Source of the DNA: Psococerastis gibbosa
Lineage: Eukaryota > Arthropoda > Insecta > Psocodea > Psocidae
NCBI GenBank assembly: GCA_963971405.1
Contig: OZ020490.1
Coordinates: 6,124,874-6,188,873 of the forward strand
Length of the DNA: 64,000 nucleotides
Direction of reading: 5' to 3'
A program made the position numbers and the translations under genes. Position 1 is the first letter of the stretch, and every line of letters begins with the position of its first letter. The notes beneath the pieces were generated by a model. It was given only the letters and a program-made list of their open reading frames with translations. It did not search any database and was not told the origin of the DNA. This document shows positions 52,777 through 62,984 of the stretch, piece by piece.

Positions 52777-54159
52777 TTGGTGACCCTCGACAACGGAACA
52801 AGCAGCCTTCCAGATTCCAGCTCCAGTTCCAGCCAGTTCCAGTTCCAGCCAATTCCAGTTCCAGCCAATTCCAGTTCCAGCCAATTCCAGTTCCAGCCAG
52901 TTCCAGCCAGTTCCAGTTCCAGCCAATTCCAGTTCCAGCCAGTTCCAGCCAGTTCCAGTTCCAGCCAGCTCCAGTTCCAGCCAGCTCCAGTTCCAGCCAG
53001 TTCCAGCCAGTTCCAGCTTCCAGCCAGTTCCAGCCAGTTCCAGTTCCAGCCAGTTCCAGCCAGTTCCAGCTTCCAGCCAGTTCCAGTTCCAGCCAGTTCC
53101 AGCTTCCAGCCAGTTCCAGCCCGTTCCAGTTCCAGCCTCCAGAACGTCTCATCCGGCCATAGGCGGTGGAAACCACCCCGGAGCAGCTACATTCACCGCA
53201 GCAGCACAGCCACAACCTGCAAGATGCCGCAGACCACAGCCACAACCGCTACAGCTACGACCGCTACAGCTACAACCGCTACAGCTACGACCGCTACAGC
53301 TACAACCGCTACAGCTACGACCGCTACAGCTACAACCGCTACAGCTACAACTGCTACAGCCACAACACCGACACCCACGGCTACAACCAAGATGACAGGC
53401 CCTGCTAGTACGATGGCAGTCTCGGTCAAGCTTCCACCCTTCTGGACACAGTCGGCCAACCTGTCACCGGCACTGTGGTTCACTCAAGCGGAGGCTCAGT
53501 TCGCACTTGCTGGGGTCACAATGGAAACGACGAAATATTACCACGTCCTTTCAGCGCTCGACCAAAGTACCCTCAGCGAGATCTCAGATTTGTTAGCTGC
53601 CCCAGTACCAGTAAACCCATACACTGAGCTAAAAACGCAGTTAATCCAACGAATGAGTCTTCCAGCAAGCAGTCGCATTCAGCTACTAATGTCGGAAGAC
53701 ATAGGGGACAAAACTCCCAGCTCTTTTCTCCGGAGACTGCGGGCCCTCGCAGAGAAAGCCATATCAGACTCGGTTTTACGCACCATTTGGACGTCTCGCC
53801 TCCCGCACGCTATACAATTGGCAATCATCGGTCATGATCACCTGTCACTAGGTGACGTCGCGAACCTCGCCGACAAGATGGCCACCATCAATTCAGCAAC
53901 ACGTGACCGGATTCTTGAGTGCACAATGGCCCCTGTGGACCTATTGAAGACGTTAACAGAGAACGTCGCGGCTCTACAGGCACAGTTCGCCGACAGATAC
54001 GGACAACGTGCCACACATCCACGGTTCCAGCGCCAGTTCCGTTCACCAGCGCCTAAACAAGACCCAACTTGGTGTTTTTACCACCAAACCTATGGGAGGA
54101 AGGCCAGAAAGTGCCAGCAGCCATGCAGATTTCCGAAAAACGACGATCGCAGCCAGTAA
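52681..54159 (+). CDS. gypsy gag frame (open 492 codons; real Gag probably starts internally)
   Basis: Structural polyprotein of the retrotransposon. The open frame begins inside the 5' LTR, and residues ~40-165 are minisatellite-encoded (Ser/Gln/Pro/Phe-rich), followed by a Thr/Ala-rich tract. The conserved Gag core starts near Met-245 (53413) with [15 protein letters not shown] and [11 protein letters not shown], typical of arthropod and flatworm CsRn1-like Gag. In-frame ATGs at 53224, 53392 and 53413 are the likely starts. A C-terminal knuckle [18 protein letters not shown] (C-x2-H-x9-C-x3-C) is the unusual CHCC form of this clade. Stop at 54157-54159. The pol frame is -1 relative to gag and overlaps by about 90 nt. 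Confidence 0.85.
   Translation: MLNYSNLSRSTAIQTNSSLHCLFNCIVLRQATLVTLDNGTSSLPDSSSSSSQFQFQPIPVPANSSSSQFQFQPVPASSSSSQFQFQPVPASSSSSQLQFQPAPVPASSSQFQLPASSSQFQFQPVPASSSFQPVPVPASSSFQPVPARSSSSLQNVSSGHRRWKPPRSSYIHRSSTATTCKMPQTTATTATATTATATTATATTATATTATATTATATTATATTATATTPTPTATTKMTGPASTMAVSVKLPPFWTQSANLSPALWFTQAEAQFALAGVTMETTKYYHVLSALDQSTLSEISDLLAAPVPVNPYTELKTQLIQRMSLPASSRIQLLMSEDIGDKTPSSFLRRLRALAEKAISDSVLRTIWTSRLPHAIQLAIIGHDHLSLGDVANLADKMATINSATRDRILECTMAPVDLLKTLTENVAALQAQFADRYGQRATHPRFQRQFRSPAPKQDPTWCFYHQTYGRKARKCQQPCRFPKNDDRSQ
52778..52790 (+). promoter_or_regulatory. Primer binding site, tRNA-Trp type
   Basis: TGGTGACCCTCGA starts one base after the LTR. TGGTGACCC is the complement expected for the 3' end of animal tRNA-Trp, the primer reported for CsRn1-type elements. 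The match beyond nine bases is imperfect. Confidence 0.7.
52810..53145 (+). repeat. CCAGTT-type minisatellite in gypsy leader/gag
   Basis: Repeated CCAGTTCCAG / CCAGCC units in mixed order fill about 330 bp between the primer site and the Gag core. All three frames stay open across it, which produces artificial ORFs on both strands. Confidence 0.9.
53240..53365 (+). repeat. 15-bp minisatellite (CCGCTACAGCTACRA) in gypsy gag
   Basis: About eight near-perfect 15-bp units, alternating ACAACCG and ACGACCG at the junctions, lie just upstream of the conserved Gag core. In the gag frame they give a Thr/Ala repeat. Confidence 0.9.
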
Positions 54160-57100
54160 AGGCAGGGCCTGCCTGCGCCACTACACACCTGCTTAAAACC
54201 TCACATCGCCTTCTTATCACGGACCCTTGCACCAAGATACGTTATCTCATTGACACAGGGTCCGACATCTGCGTTTTTCCACGTGCCCGTCTCAACCTAC
54301 CGCTCCGTCGTACTCAACTCGAGCTGACTGCCGCCAATGGCACAATCATCAATACGTACGGAACAACAGCTCAACAACTGGACCTGGGATTACGACGCAG
54401 TTTCCGTTGGAATTTCATCATTGCCGATGTCACGCAACCCATCATCGGTGCAGACTTTCTCGCAGCCTCTAATTTGCTGGTGGATCTCCAGAACTCAAAG
54501 CTGATCGACGGGACAACGCATCGCAAGGCGAACCTGTGTCAAAGCCCCTCCAAGCAACCTAGCGTTTCTACCTTAACAATACCGCACAGTACCCCGGCCA
54601 GTCTAAAAGTAATAATTGAGGAGTTTAGCGACCTCACGCGGCCGAGACAACCCACAGACCAGGTCAAACACTCCACGGTCCACTACATTAGAACGACAGA
54701 CGGACCTCCCGTCTCCGCTCGCCCACGCCGGTTGGCCCCGGACAAGTTTATTATCGCCAAAAAGGAGTTCAACGACATGATCCAGACCGGCGTATGTCGT
54801 CCGTCCGACAGCCCATGGGCCTCACCATTACACCTAGTACCTAAAAGCGACCATTCATGGCGCCCATGCGGGGACTACAGACGGCTCAATGCTCGAACAA
54901 TTCCTGACGCGTACCCAGTCCGCCACATCGCAGATTTCAGTGCAGAATTGCGAGGAAAAACCGTATTCAGCAAAATAGACCTGGTCAAAGCATTCACCCA
55001 GATACCAGTTTCCGATGGTGACATTCCAAAGACAGCAATAAATACTCCGTTCGGCCTTTTCGAATTCCCATTCATGACATTCGGTCTTCGCAATGCTGCT
55101 CAAACCTTCCAACGCTTCATGGATAACATCCTACGCGACCTCCCGTGGGCATATTCATACATCGACGACGTACTGGTTGCATCGAGTGATAAGCAGGAGC
55201 ACGAATCACACCTACGTCAACTCTTCCAACGATTCCGAGAATATGGCCTAGTCATTAATCCTAGCAAGTGTACCCTCGGCGTTGGGTCAATCAGCTTTCT
55301 TGGTTACCTCGTGTCAGCAGAAGGCACACAAGCCCTACCAGACAGGGTAAAGGCACTCACTGAATACCCTCTTCCAAAGACATTCAAAGATCTACGCCGT
55401 TTCCTTGGCATGATTAACTACTACCGCCGGTTCCTACCAAATGCAGCCAACGAACAAGCACCACTCAACACGTTGTTATCTGGAGACAAGGTAAAAGGGA
55501 ACGCTACGATACCATGGACAACAAAGCTTACCGAAGCTTTCAGCTCATGCAAACACAGTCTGGCACGCATCACCCTACTCGCGCATCCAGATCATACGGC
55601 TCCGATTGCACTAGTCACAGATGCATCAGACACCAGTATCGGAGCTACAGTCCAACAACGGATCAACGATCATTGGCAGCCATTGGCATTCTTCTCGCAG
55701 AAACTTAAAGAAAACCAACGAACATGGTCCGCCTACGATCGCGAATTGCTTGCGGTACACGACGCCATTCGTCATTTCCGTTACCTGCTAGAAGCGCGCG
55801 CTTTTGTCGTGTATACCGATCACAAACCGTTGACGCACGCTTTTCAGAATCCAAAAACAAGTTGCTCACCTCGCCAAATGCGGCAAATGGAATTCGTCTC
55901 TCAATTCACCACGGACATCCAATACATCGCTGGGCAGGACAACTTGGCCGCTGATGCATTCTCAAGAATCGAAGCAATCTCTACTCCCGTATCTCCTGAG
56001 CAACTTTCTTCTGCTCAGAAAGACGACAGAGAACTCAAAGAGCTTCGGTCCAGTAGAAAGACGTCCCTCATCCTCGTTGATGTTCCAATTCCGGGCTCTG
56101 ATTCAGTCCTTACGTGCGATTCTAGTCAAGACATACAACGCCCATTTGTGCCCAAACCATTACGTCGACAACTTTTCGAGCACCTACACAGCCTACATCA
56201 CCCAGGAATAGCAGCGTCTGCTAACCTGGTTGCCCAACGCTACATATGGCCTTCTATCCGTAAGGATTGCCGCGCTTGGGCTCGTCTGTGTGTCAACTGT
56301 CAATTGTCCAAGATACATCGACACACCCTCACTGCGATTGGAACCTTTACTCAGCCTGACCGACGGTTTCAGCACATACACCTCGACATTGTAGGCCCAT
56401 TACCACCGTCGGAAGGCTACACGTATTTGTTAACACTCGTTGACCGTTTCACGCGATGGCCGGAAGCCGCTCCTATGGTGAACATCACCGCCGAAAACGT
56501 CGCCAGAACCCTCATTTCCTGCTGGATCAGCCGGTTTGGGTGCCCGGAGACAATTACTACAGATCGCGGCCGACAGTTTGAGAGCCATTTGTTTGCTGAC
56601 CTGGCCCGATTATGCGGATTTCACCATGCACGGACTACCAGTTACCACCCTGCATCCAACGGCATGGTAGAGCGTATGCACCGCTCACTCAAAGCCTCCA
56701 TTATGTGTCATGCCAATGACAAATGGACGGAAGCCCTTCCGCTAGTTTTACTGGGCATGCGCGCCACTCTTAAGAAAGATCTTCAAGCTTCTCCAGCAGA
56801 TCTGGTCTATGGTGAACCATTAAGACTACCAGGACAGATGCTGACAACTCCTCCTTCAAATCAGAGTCCGGCGGACACTCTCATCTCACTTCGAAGGAAA
56901 TTCGACTCACTACGCCCCACTCGCGTCAAGAGACACGGGGCTCATCAAACATTCATCCCACAAGACCTTGCCAAGGCCACGCACGTTTTCGTGAGACAAG
57001 ACCACGTCCGTGCTTCCCTCGAACGTCCTTATGCGGGACCATTCCCTGTGTTAAGTCGCACCGACAAAACAGTTACGATTTCAAGCCGCGGTCGTGCGGT

Positions 57101-57332
57101 TACTGTGTCAATGGACAGGGTCAAGCCGGCCTACATTAATGCCAGTACAGACGAACCGTCTCACCAGTCTACGATCAACCCCCCGCATCAGCATCCTGCT
57201 CAAGATAAACCTCAGGAGAAGGTCTCCTCACCACTTCCTGCCACTGACGTCGTGCCGACACCACCGACTCGCACCACTCGCTCAGGTCGTCACATCCACG
57301 TTCCACGACATTTCTCCGACTTCCAGTCTTAG
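54069..57332 (+). CDS. pol: gypsy pol: protease, RT, RNase H, integrase (1087 aa, intact)
   Basis: Retrotransposon polyprotein, uninterrupted from the gag overlap to TAG at 57330. Aspartic protease active site IDTGSD at residues 61-66. Reverse transcriptase carries [11 protein letters not shown] and the catalytic YIDD at 364-367. RNase H starts near 514 (VTDASD) with [13 protein letters not shown] and YTDHKPL. Integrase zinc finger near 700-735 (HSLHHPG ... CVNCQ). The integrase core has HLDIVGP (~770), TTDRGRQFE (~830) and [10 protein letters not shown] (~865), giving the D, D, E triad. The C-terminal part (FVRQDH ... ERPYAGPF) is the usual GPY/F region. The length is normal for Ty3/gypsy pol. 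The open frame and near-identical LTRs suggest a recent insertion that may be active. No chromodomain was recognised. Confidence 0.96.
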   Translation: MVFLPPNLWEEGQKVPAAMQISEKRRSQPVKAGPACATTHLLKTSHRLLITDPCTKIRYLIDTGSDICVFPRARLNLPLRRTQLELTAANGTIINTYGTTAQQLDLGLRRSFRWNFIIADVTQPIIGADFLAASNLLVDLQNSKLIDGTTHRKANLCQSPSKQPSVSTLTIPHSTPASLKVIIEEFSDLTRPRQPTDQVKHSTVHYIRTTDGPPVSARPRRLAPDKFIIAKKEFNDMIQTGVCRPSDSPWASPLHLVPKSDHSWRPCGDYRRLNARTIPDAYPVRHIADFSAELRGKTVFSKIDLVKAFTQIPVSDGDIPKTAINTPFGLFEFPFMTFGLRNAAQTFQRFMDNILRDLPWAYSYIDDVLVASSDKQEHESHLRQLFQRFREYGLVINPSKCTLGVGSISFLGYLVSAEGTQALPDRVKALTEYPLPKTFKDLRRFLGMINYYRRFLPNAANEQAPLNTLLSGDKVKGNATIPWTTKLTEAFSSCKHSLARITLLAHPDHTAPIALVTDASDTSIGATVQQRINDHWQPLAFFSQKLKENQRTWSAYDRELLAVHDAIRHFRYLLEARAFVVYTDHKPLTHAFQNPKTSCSPRQMRQMEFVSQFTTDIQYIAGQDNLAADAFSRIEAISTPVSPEQLSSAQKDDRELKELRSSRKTSLILVDVPIPGSDSVLTCDSSQDIQRPFVPKPLRRQLFEHLHSLHHPGIAASANLVAQRYIWPSIRKDCRAWARLCVNCQLSKIHRHTLTAIGTFTQPDRRFQHIHLDIVGPLPPSEGYTYLLTLVDRFTRWPEAAPMVNITAENVARTLISCWISRFGCPETITTDRGRQFESHLFADLARLCGFHHARTTSYHPASNGMVERMHRSLKASIMCHANDKWTEALPLVLLGMRATLKKDLQASPADLVYGEPLRLPGQMLTTPPSNQSPADTLISLRRKFDSLRPTRVKRHGAHQTFIPQDLAKATHVFVRQDHVRASLERPYAGPFPVLSRTDKTVTISSRGRAVTVSMDRVKPAYINASTDEPSHQSTINPPHQHPAQDKPQEKVSSPLPATDVVPTPPTRTTRSGRHIHVPRHFSDFQS
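54135..54141 (+). promoter_or_regulatory. Candidate -1 frameshift site between gag and pol
   Basis: GAAAAAC sits in the gag-pol overlap, read CCG AAA AAC in gag and GAA AAA C in pol. A -1 slip here joins gag to the protease frame 18 nt before the gag stop. The first base is not A, so it is not a perfect slippery heptamer. This is inference only. Confidence 0.4.
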
Positions 57333-57343
57333 GAGGGGGGTAA
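57331..57343 (+). promoter_or_regulatory. Polypurine tract of the gypsy element
   Basis: AGGAGGGGGG directly before TAA and the 3' LTR. It starts within the pol stop codon, so pol and the plus-strand priming site overlap. Confidence 0.85.
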
Positions 57344-57730
57344 TGTGGGGACCACTTAGTCCCACATGTGTAATAACCAGTCTGCTTCCAGCTTCACCTT
57401 TTTCCCGGTAGATGGCGCTGTTCACATTCAGATAATTCAATATTCCTCAATCTTCCTTTTACGTATTTATTTCTCTTATTCAATAATATCTTTAATCTAC
57501 CCTCTGTGTCTCATCAGCTCCTTTAGCTGTGGACACAGAGTTGGTTTTTCTATATGGAAGCAGGCTGGATCAAATTCAATATTAATTGTAAGCATGTATC
57601 GTTCTCGTCTCACAGCTCATATTGTAACCACTGTGTGTTAAATTACTCTAACTTGAGTCGAAGCACTGCAATACAAACCAATTCAAGTCTACACTGCCTA
57701 TTCAATTGCATCGTCCTTCGACAAGCTACA
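57344..57730 (+). repeat. 3' LTR of the gypsy element
   Basis: 387 bp, same ends as the 5' LTR with one visible substitution. It is followed by the target duplication AGTC at 57731-57734. Confidence 0.96.
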
Positions 57731-57734
57731 AGTC

Positions 57735-57910
57735 TTAAAATGCCATAGCAAATATAATATTCTGCGGACCAGCTTACTTCTTTAATTTACTTGCCATGAG
57801 GTCTTTTATGTCGCGTTCTTTTTTTCTCTTTATACAATAACAGAACTTGCAATGGTTTTTGCTACAATTTCTGTGCTTTTCAGATGCTAATATGTACTAA
57901 GTATACTGTA
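57735..57910 (+). repeat. Tandem repeat of about 216 bp, right part after gypsy
   Basis: It resumes the unit cut at 52389 (TTAAAATGCCATAGCAAATA, then CAGCTTACTTCTTTAATT and GCAATGGTTTTTGCTACAA). This confirms the pre-insertion sequence around the AGTC duplication. Confidence 0.8.
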
Positions 57911-58119
57911 ATATTCTGTTTATAAGCTCACTTCTATGCCTTTCTTCTCTATGTAAGGGAACTTCTCTTTATTTGGATGTTCCTGGTGTCTTTGCTTTTA
58001 TTTCTTTACCCCGGGTGAGTTTCTAAGAAAATACTTGATGATAATTCGAATTTTTTCAAAGAAAATACACTAATTGACCCTTAGCTCTTGAGTACCTAAT
58101 TATAAGAGTGAAGTCCCGC
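57911..58119. other. No gene seen
   Basis: AT-rich sequence after the interrupted tandem repeat. Confidence 0.4.
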
Positions 58120-58236
58120 GGAGCGTAAAACCCTACTCTTTGCACTTATATTTTCCATTTTTCCTTATCCTGCCTGATGACGTCATAAGGTCTACTTAGT
58201 TTTGCCCCCGCCATCATTCTAAAACTTTACGCCTCT
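58120..58236. mobile_element. hAT-type MITE right-end fragment
   Basis: GCCTGATGACGTCATAAGGT and CATTCTAAAACTTTACGCC match the right half of the 42446 element. The left end is missing. Confidence 0.72.
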
Positions 58237-58287
58237 GAATATGGTTGCTAATGAGTTCAGGTTTCATTCCAATTAAATAATCTCTCT

Positions 58288-58338
58288 TTGTCTCTCTCCC
58301 TCCCTCCCTCCCTCCCTCCCTCCCTCCCTCCCTCCCTC
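58288..58338. repeat. (CCCT)n / (TC)n tract
   Basis: TCTCTCTC followed by about ten CCCT units, directly before a SINE-A fragment. Confidence 0.88.
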
Positions 58339-58490
58339 CTCTTTAGTGGTGATAGGTTGTTGGTTCGAGTCACACACTTGCTACGATTTCTGGCCATTCT
58401 TCGGAGGGCATGAAAAGCAGGCGGTTTAGTGGCCTTACTAGTTGAGTGTAGGAGAGGGCTTAACAGCCCGAACTTCGCTATGTTGACAAA
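58337..58490 (+). mobile_element. SINE-A copy, diverged, head-truncated
   Basis: TAGGTTGTTGGTTCGAGTCA, TTCTTCGGAGGGCATGAAAA, GTTGAGTGTAGGAGAGGGCT; it follows a (CCCT)n tract. Confidence 0.75.
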
Positions 58491-58626
58491 AGTCATTATA
58501 TTTAAATGACAATTTATTTAGGCTATATCAGGAGGTCTGTTGTGCAGACAATTGTCTTCAATTCCATAATAATGATTCACTCTGGACAGCTAGGTCAGAA
58601 AGGTAATACACAAAATGTGTACCATT

Positions 58627-58833
58627 GTATAGTCCACACAAAATGAGAAATGTATAGACATGGAATGTTTTGATCCTGTGCGACACTGTAAAAACGTTTC
58701 TTGCACCATTTTGTGTTACCATGTTGCATTGGATGCAAGGCATAACAACAACTGTGCAAAGAATATTTTCACAGTGTTGCACAGGATCATAACATTCCAT
58801 GTCCATACTTTTCTCATTTTGGGTGGACTATAC
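58627..58833. mobile_element. Palindromic MITE (TATAGTCC family), copy 2
   Basis: Same family as 27163: TATAGTCCACACAAAATGAG ... TTTTGGGTGGACTATA, with the shared core ACATGGAATGTTTTGATCCT. Confidence 0.8.
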
Positions 58834-59439
58834 CTGCCTGCTGTCATCAGGGGCGTAACGTTGGCTGGGGCACGAGCTCCTTTTCGTCATTATTAGAGAG
58901 AGTGGACCCAAGATGTGATTAGGGTAAATGTATTTTTTTGCCAGTGCCGTATCCCCCCCCCCTCTGCAGAGTCCGCCACTGACTATACATGTACTGAGAA
59001 CTTATTTACTTCACATCTCATCAGTGGTACCCCCCCCCCCTCTATTAAAACTATTGTAAACTAGATAAAATGCACTTATCACGTAAAAAACAAATACAAA
59101 TAGTAACCACAGCATGGATCGGCCGCCATCCCCCCCCCCCACCGAAAAATATGTCTCAGTCCGCCCCTGCATCTCATACGCCTATGAAATACTGAAACAA
59201 ACTACAGGACTGTGTTGGGGTGCTGAGCAATTATGGTTTGCCCGGGTTGATAAGGAAACTTGCCTCGTTAAAACAAGTTACTGGAAAATGCTCCTCCAGG
59301 GGATGCACCTACAGTTATACGATAAATAAGGGAAGGAACTGTCATTTGTGAAATAGTTTTCCCGCCAACTCATGTATAATACTTTGAATTTTCGTTGGAC
59401 CTTAGAGATTAGATTAGATTAGAACTGGACGATCAAACG

Positions 59440-60162
59440 GAAGGGCGGATCCAGCGGAAGATTTAGGGGGGGTCACAAGCAGGGACGGATCCAGTCCATT
59501 TGGGGGGGGGGGGGTAGTTGTGGGTCAAAATAGGAAAAACATTTGTAGGATTGATAAAATTAGAGCGTAATAAATTAATTTGCAATAGATTTACCAAATT
59601 TTGTAACACCCCCCCCCCCTCTGTATCAGTCCTTGGTCACAACTCACAAGTTGAAGAAGTAATTTGTTTGTTAAAAAGTTTAGTTATATTAATTGAAAAA
59701 AAAAGTATTTACTATCTTATACAAAATACAAAAAATACAAAATTATATATATTTCCTTCAATACAATACATTTACACATTATTACATTTTTTCATGGTAA
59801 GGGATAAACCCGCGCTGAACCCTTGATTTATTGAAACTTAAAAAATAGAAATTATTAAATTAAAAATAAAAACTAACACTACGTGATCTACTAACTACTT
59901 CTAACTAAACTAAACTGACCTTGAGTGTAAAAATTATTATAATTAACTAAAGATGCTTAATTGTTTATGTTAAACTAATTTATTCTAAGCGATGATTGAG
60001 GACAATGTGATAATTAAGGAAAGTATTTTAAGAATTTAAAAGAAAATTTTTAACTTTAAAAGAAGGTTTACGGTATATTATTAGGTTTTTATTATTGTTA
60101 ATATTGTGCTATAATTATGATTATATTATGAATTTACTCACTCCCCCGTGGATCCGCCTTTG
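59440..60162. mobile_element. hAT-type element (outer), 723 bp
   Basis: Ends GAAGGGCGGATCCAGCGG and GTGGATCCGCCTTTG. Flanking 8-mers ATCAAACG and ATGAAACG differ at one base. Contains the nested element 59480-59635. A relative lies at 33004-33197. Confidence 0.75.
59480..59635. mobile_element. hAT-type MITE (inner), 156 bp
   Basis: Ends CAGGGACGGATCCAGTCC and TGTATCAGTCCTTG. Flanking 8-mers GTCACAAG and GTCACAAC differ at one base. A related copy lies at 15066-15246. Confidence 0.75.
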
Positions 60163-60237
60163 ATGAAACGGAAGAGTTGTTATGGTCAATTAATTTTATA
60201 TATTTTGTGTGTTATAATTTTATATATTAATTAAATT

Positions 60238-60745
60238 TTACACTTACCCTAATAACATCTTGCATGCGCTTTCTCTCTCTCTCTCTTCTTCTTCGTCTTC
60301 TTTTCAACCTTCTGCTTGGGAGTTGCCTCGCAATCGCCCTCTAAGTCTCGCCGTTACAAGTCTTCTATAACTTCAGGGAGCCTACCGTCAGTAGTGTAAA
60401 AGACATGTAAATAGCGCTCAGATTGGCTAATAATGACAAACAATTCATGACAGCAGGCCAGAGGTACACACTTGTCACGACAGCTAGGTATAAAGGTACT
60501 GCACGTGTGTACCAGTGTACCTATAGCCTGCAGTCATGAATTTATTGTGCGTCATTATTAGCCAATCAGAGCGCTAGTTACATGTCTTTTAGACTACTGA
60601 TGGGCAGGCTCCCTGAAGTGATAAAATACTTGTAACGGCGACTTAGTGAGACAATTCCCAGACGACTTCAGACTATTGAGAAGAAGAGGAGAAAGAGAGA
60701 GAGAGGGGGGGGGGGGCTGCAAAATGCGGTTAGGGCAAGTGTAAT
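60238..60745. mobile_element. Large inverted-repeat element (~500 bp)
   Basis: ACACTTACCCTAATAACATC at the left and GGTTAGGGCAAGTGT at the right. Inner arms pair over more than 150 bp (GCCGTTACAAGTCTTCTATA; CAGGGAGCCTACCGTCAGTA; GACATGTAAATAGCGCTCAG; TTGGCTAATAATGAC). The loop is about 100 bp and includes its own GTACACACTTG / ACGTGTGTAC pair. CTCT and GAGA tracts sit opposite each other. Confidence 0.75.
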
Positions 60746-61944
60746 TACATTATTTATATTGTATTGTATGTATATTAGTCATAAGTTCATTTATTTGAGG
60801 AGCTTGGTTGCAAACGTGGCCAACTCCATTTTTTCACAAAATTGGGTTTTGATCCGACCTTGCAGAAAATTTAATTGTCCACCTGCACGTTGTAAAATAA
60901 AGTGACAAAAGCAGCCAGACTGCGCACAGGGTTAGCTATAAACTTAATGCAATTTTCAACAGAAAATCCGCTCTCCTGAAAAATTCTAAAACTTGGATGT
61001 TTGTAAACAGCCTCCTCATTTGGTTTAGCCTAGCCTCACTGTAACAGAAATCAGGTGCACAGTGTTCAAATAATCAAATTTTTCGAACTGCAGGTTGATA
61101 CAACTCAAAATTTCATGCAAGAAGCACTGCATTTCCGTAAGCTATGCCAATGGTAAACTTTGCCCTTTCAGAACAATGAAGAAGCCTTTTTTGAAAAATT
61201 CTATTTGCCCCATAACTCAGAAAGTTGGCCCTTCATACCCTACAGCGTCTAACCACATCAATTCAAAATTGTCAGCACGTAATTCCCCTTTTCAACGTTC
61301 AATAATAGAAAAGCAAACTAAGCAATCATAATTTAATAAATTAATCCATCCCAGCAGCTTTCGGCTAGATACAACTGAACTTCAAATGAAAACACGTTTA
61401 AGAACGTTAAACTCAATAAAAGAACTCCCATATTTGTAGCAACAGAGATGAAAAATTAATAAACAAAAAAAGCTGTATACAGGAATTAATATTTCATTTT
61501 TTAAAGTTATAATTAGGGTAAATTATAATGTCTGTAGATAAAGGAAAACAAAGAAATTCATGTAAGTCAGCAATCCGAGTATTGCTGAGAAGCATTGAAG
61601 CTGAGCTCAACTCGAGTAAGTCGCCCCCGGGTTGCTATATAGAGTGAATGGGTGAGCGAAGCAAGCAAATTTGATTAAGGAACTGCAGACTTGCTAAGGC
61701 ATGTCAAGCGAGTTATTCCGGTAGATTGCTCAGCTCAACTGCGGTTGTCCTCTATAGAAAATTAGGGATTTCTGTTGGTTTTTTCTGGTTTTGAGCTCAT
61801 TTTTCAGGTTTGTAAGCTAATTATTTTTATGCCTGTGGTGTAGTATATGAACGATATTTTGTTCAATTTACTGAGTAGGTACGGGTTCTTTTAACTTATT
61901 GGACTATACTGTGCATACTATTCGCAAAACTGCTGCAAGGACAA
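60746..61944. other. No gene seen
   Basis: Unassigned AT-rich DNA. The 78-codon frame at 61095-61331 is not recognised. Confidence 0.4.
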
Positions 61945-62155
61945 AAATAAGTAACTGACCTCTGCGATTTGGGAGTTCGTAGATGATGGTGGAAAAACTG
62001 AGATGACTGTGGAGGACTTTCGACCAGGCCAAAGCCCAACAAGGGCAGAAAAATTGGATGAAGAAGTAGACGAAGAAGATATGCATAAGAAGAAGAAGAA
62101 GAGAAAGAAGAGAAAGAAAAAGGAGGAAAAGAAGAAAAAGAAGAATATTATGTAT
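61945..62155 (+). pseudogene. LINE-D C-terminal fragment with GAA-rich tail
   Basis: ACTGACCTCTGCGATTTGGG ... GACCAGGCCAAAGCCCAACA is a diverged copy of the 62760 segment. It is followed by AAG/GAAG-rich sequence (about 62055-62147). Confidence 0.62.
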
Positions 62156-62395
62156 CAAATTTTAGAGAATTATTTCTAGCCTTATGCCTATGATATTTAT
62201 TTCTACTCTACAATGAATATTTTCAGTGAAGTTCAACTTTGTACACAAAACTAGTAGAATAGGTGACCGTTCTGCTCTTAATAGGACATTTTACTTTCTA
62301 ATTAAATTTTCCTTTGCATAATAATGTTAAGTCATGGTTGAGATGGACTACGACCGACATGGGAAGTCAAAGGTTCGACCTAGACTAGACCAACG

Positions 62396-62690
62396 GAAGA
62401 TATTTCAGGAGTGTCAGAGTCTACCCAACCCTGTAATGGGTTACCTTCACGTCTACAATGGGCATGTTGCTGAGGAGTTAACTTCCCACATGGAGCATTG
62501 GACACTCTAAGTCAAGCAGATGTAGAAATAGAAGAGGGAGAAGAAGTAGAAGAAAAAGAAGAAGAAGCGGAAGCGGAAGAAAAAGCCGAAGATGAAGAAG
62601 TCTACATACTTCACCAATGCCCACTTAATACTAGCTTTGCTTTGCTAGAGTATTGGTTAATACAGAGGACACTCTACGTCAGGACCAGCA
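62396..62690 (+). repeat. Direct repeat pair, first unit
   Basis: ATTTCAGGAGTGTCAGAGTC, ACCTTCACG, GGGCATGTTGCTGAGGAGTT and GTCAAGCAGATGTAGAAATA are matched by the unit at 63035. Each unit contains a GAAGAAG run. Confidence 0.65.
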
Positions 62691-62935
62691 AAAAAAAAAT
62701 GTACAAAGCAAGCATGACGGGAAGACGACTGCCAGGACGGCCAAGAAACCGCTGGAAGGACGAGTTAGAGAATGACCTTCGCGAGTTGGGAGTCTCCAGA
62801 TGGTGGAGCGTTGTGCAAAACCGAGAAGAATGGAGGAGTGTTGTCGAGCAGGCCAAAGCCCACCAAGGGCTGTAGAGCTGGAAGAAGAAGAAGAAGAAGA
62901 AGAAGAAGAAGAAAAAGCAGAAGATGAAGAAGTCT
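62690..62935 (+). pseudogene. LINE-D C-terminal fragment with (GAA)n tail
   Basis: The open frame reads ASMTGRRLPGRPRNRWKDEL, then NDLRELGVSRWWSVV and EQAKAHQGL before a stop. This is a recognised C-terminal pattern of LINE polyproteins in arthropods. A pure (GAA)n run follows directly at about 62884-62917. Confidence 0.72.
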
Positions 62936-62984
62936 GTGAACTACTCCAATGTCAACTTAACGTAATGCTTTAAATCAACGGACC

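Larger units (their letters stand above)
52390..57730 (+). mobile_element. Complete Ty3/gypsy LTR retrotransposon, CsRn1-like
   Basis: Two 387-bp LTRs (TG...CA) flank gag and pol. A 4-bp duplication AGTC lies on both sides (52386-52389 and 57731-57734). A primer site resembling the 3' end complement of tRNA-Trp (TGGTGACCC) follows the 5' LTR by one base, and a purine tract precedes the 3' LTR. Pol order is protease, RT, RNase H, integrase, so this is Ty3/gypsy rather than copia. The tRNA-Trp primer, 4-bp duplication and CHCC Gag knuckle together match the CsRn1 clade. No env-like frame follows pol. The element interrupts a tandem repeat of about 216 bp. Confidence 0.95.

Noticed and set aside
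52752..53245. Gln/Pro/Ser-rich frames (+) and Trp/Gly/Leu-rich frames (-) in the gypsy leader
   Set aside because: They are minisatellite shadows; only the frame joined to the Gag core can matter.
53193..53483. Val/Ala-rich frame on the - strand
   Set aside because: Antisense of the 15-bp minisatellite.
54855..56381. Frames on both strands inside gypsy pol
   Set aside because: Shadows of the 1087-codon pol frame, which has all catalytic motifs.
58853..58979. Possible hAT element from CAGGGGCGTAACG to GTCCGCCACTG
   Set aside because: Ends are hAT-like, but the flanking 8-mers GCTGTCAT and ACTATACA do not match. It may be two element ends side by side.
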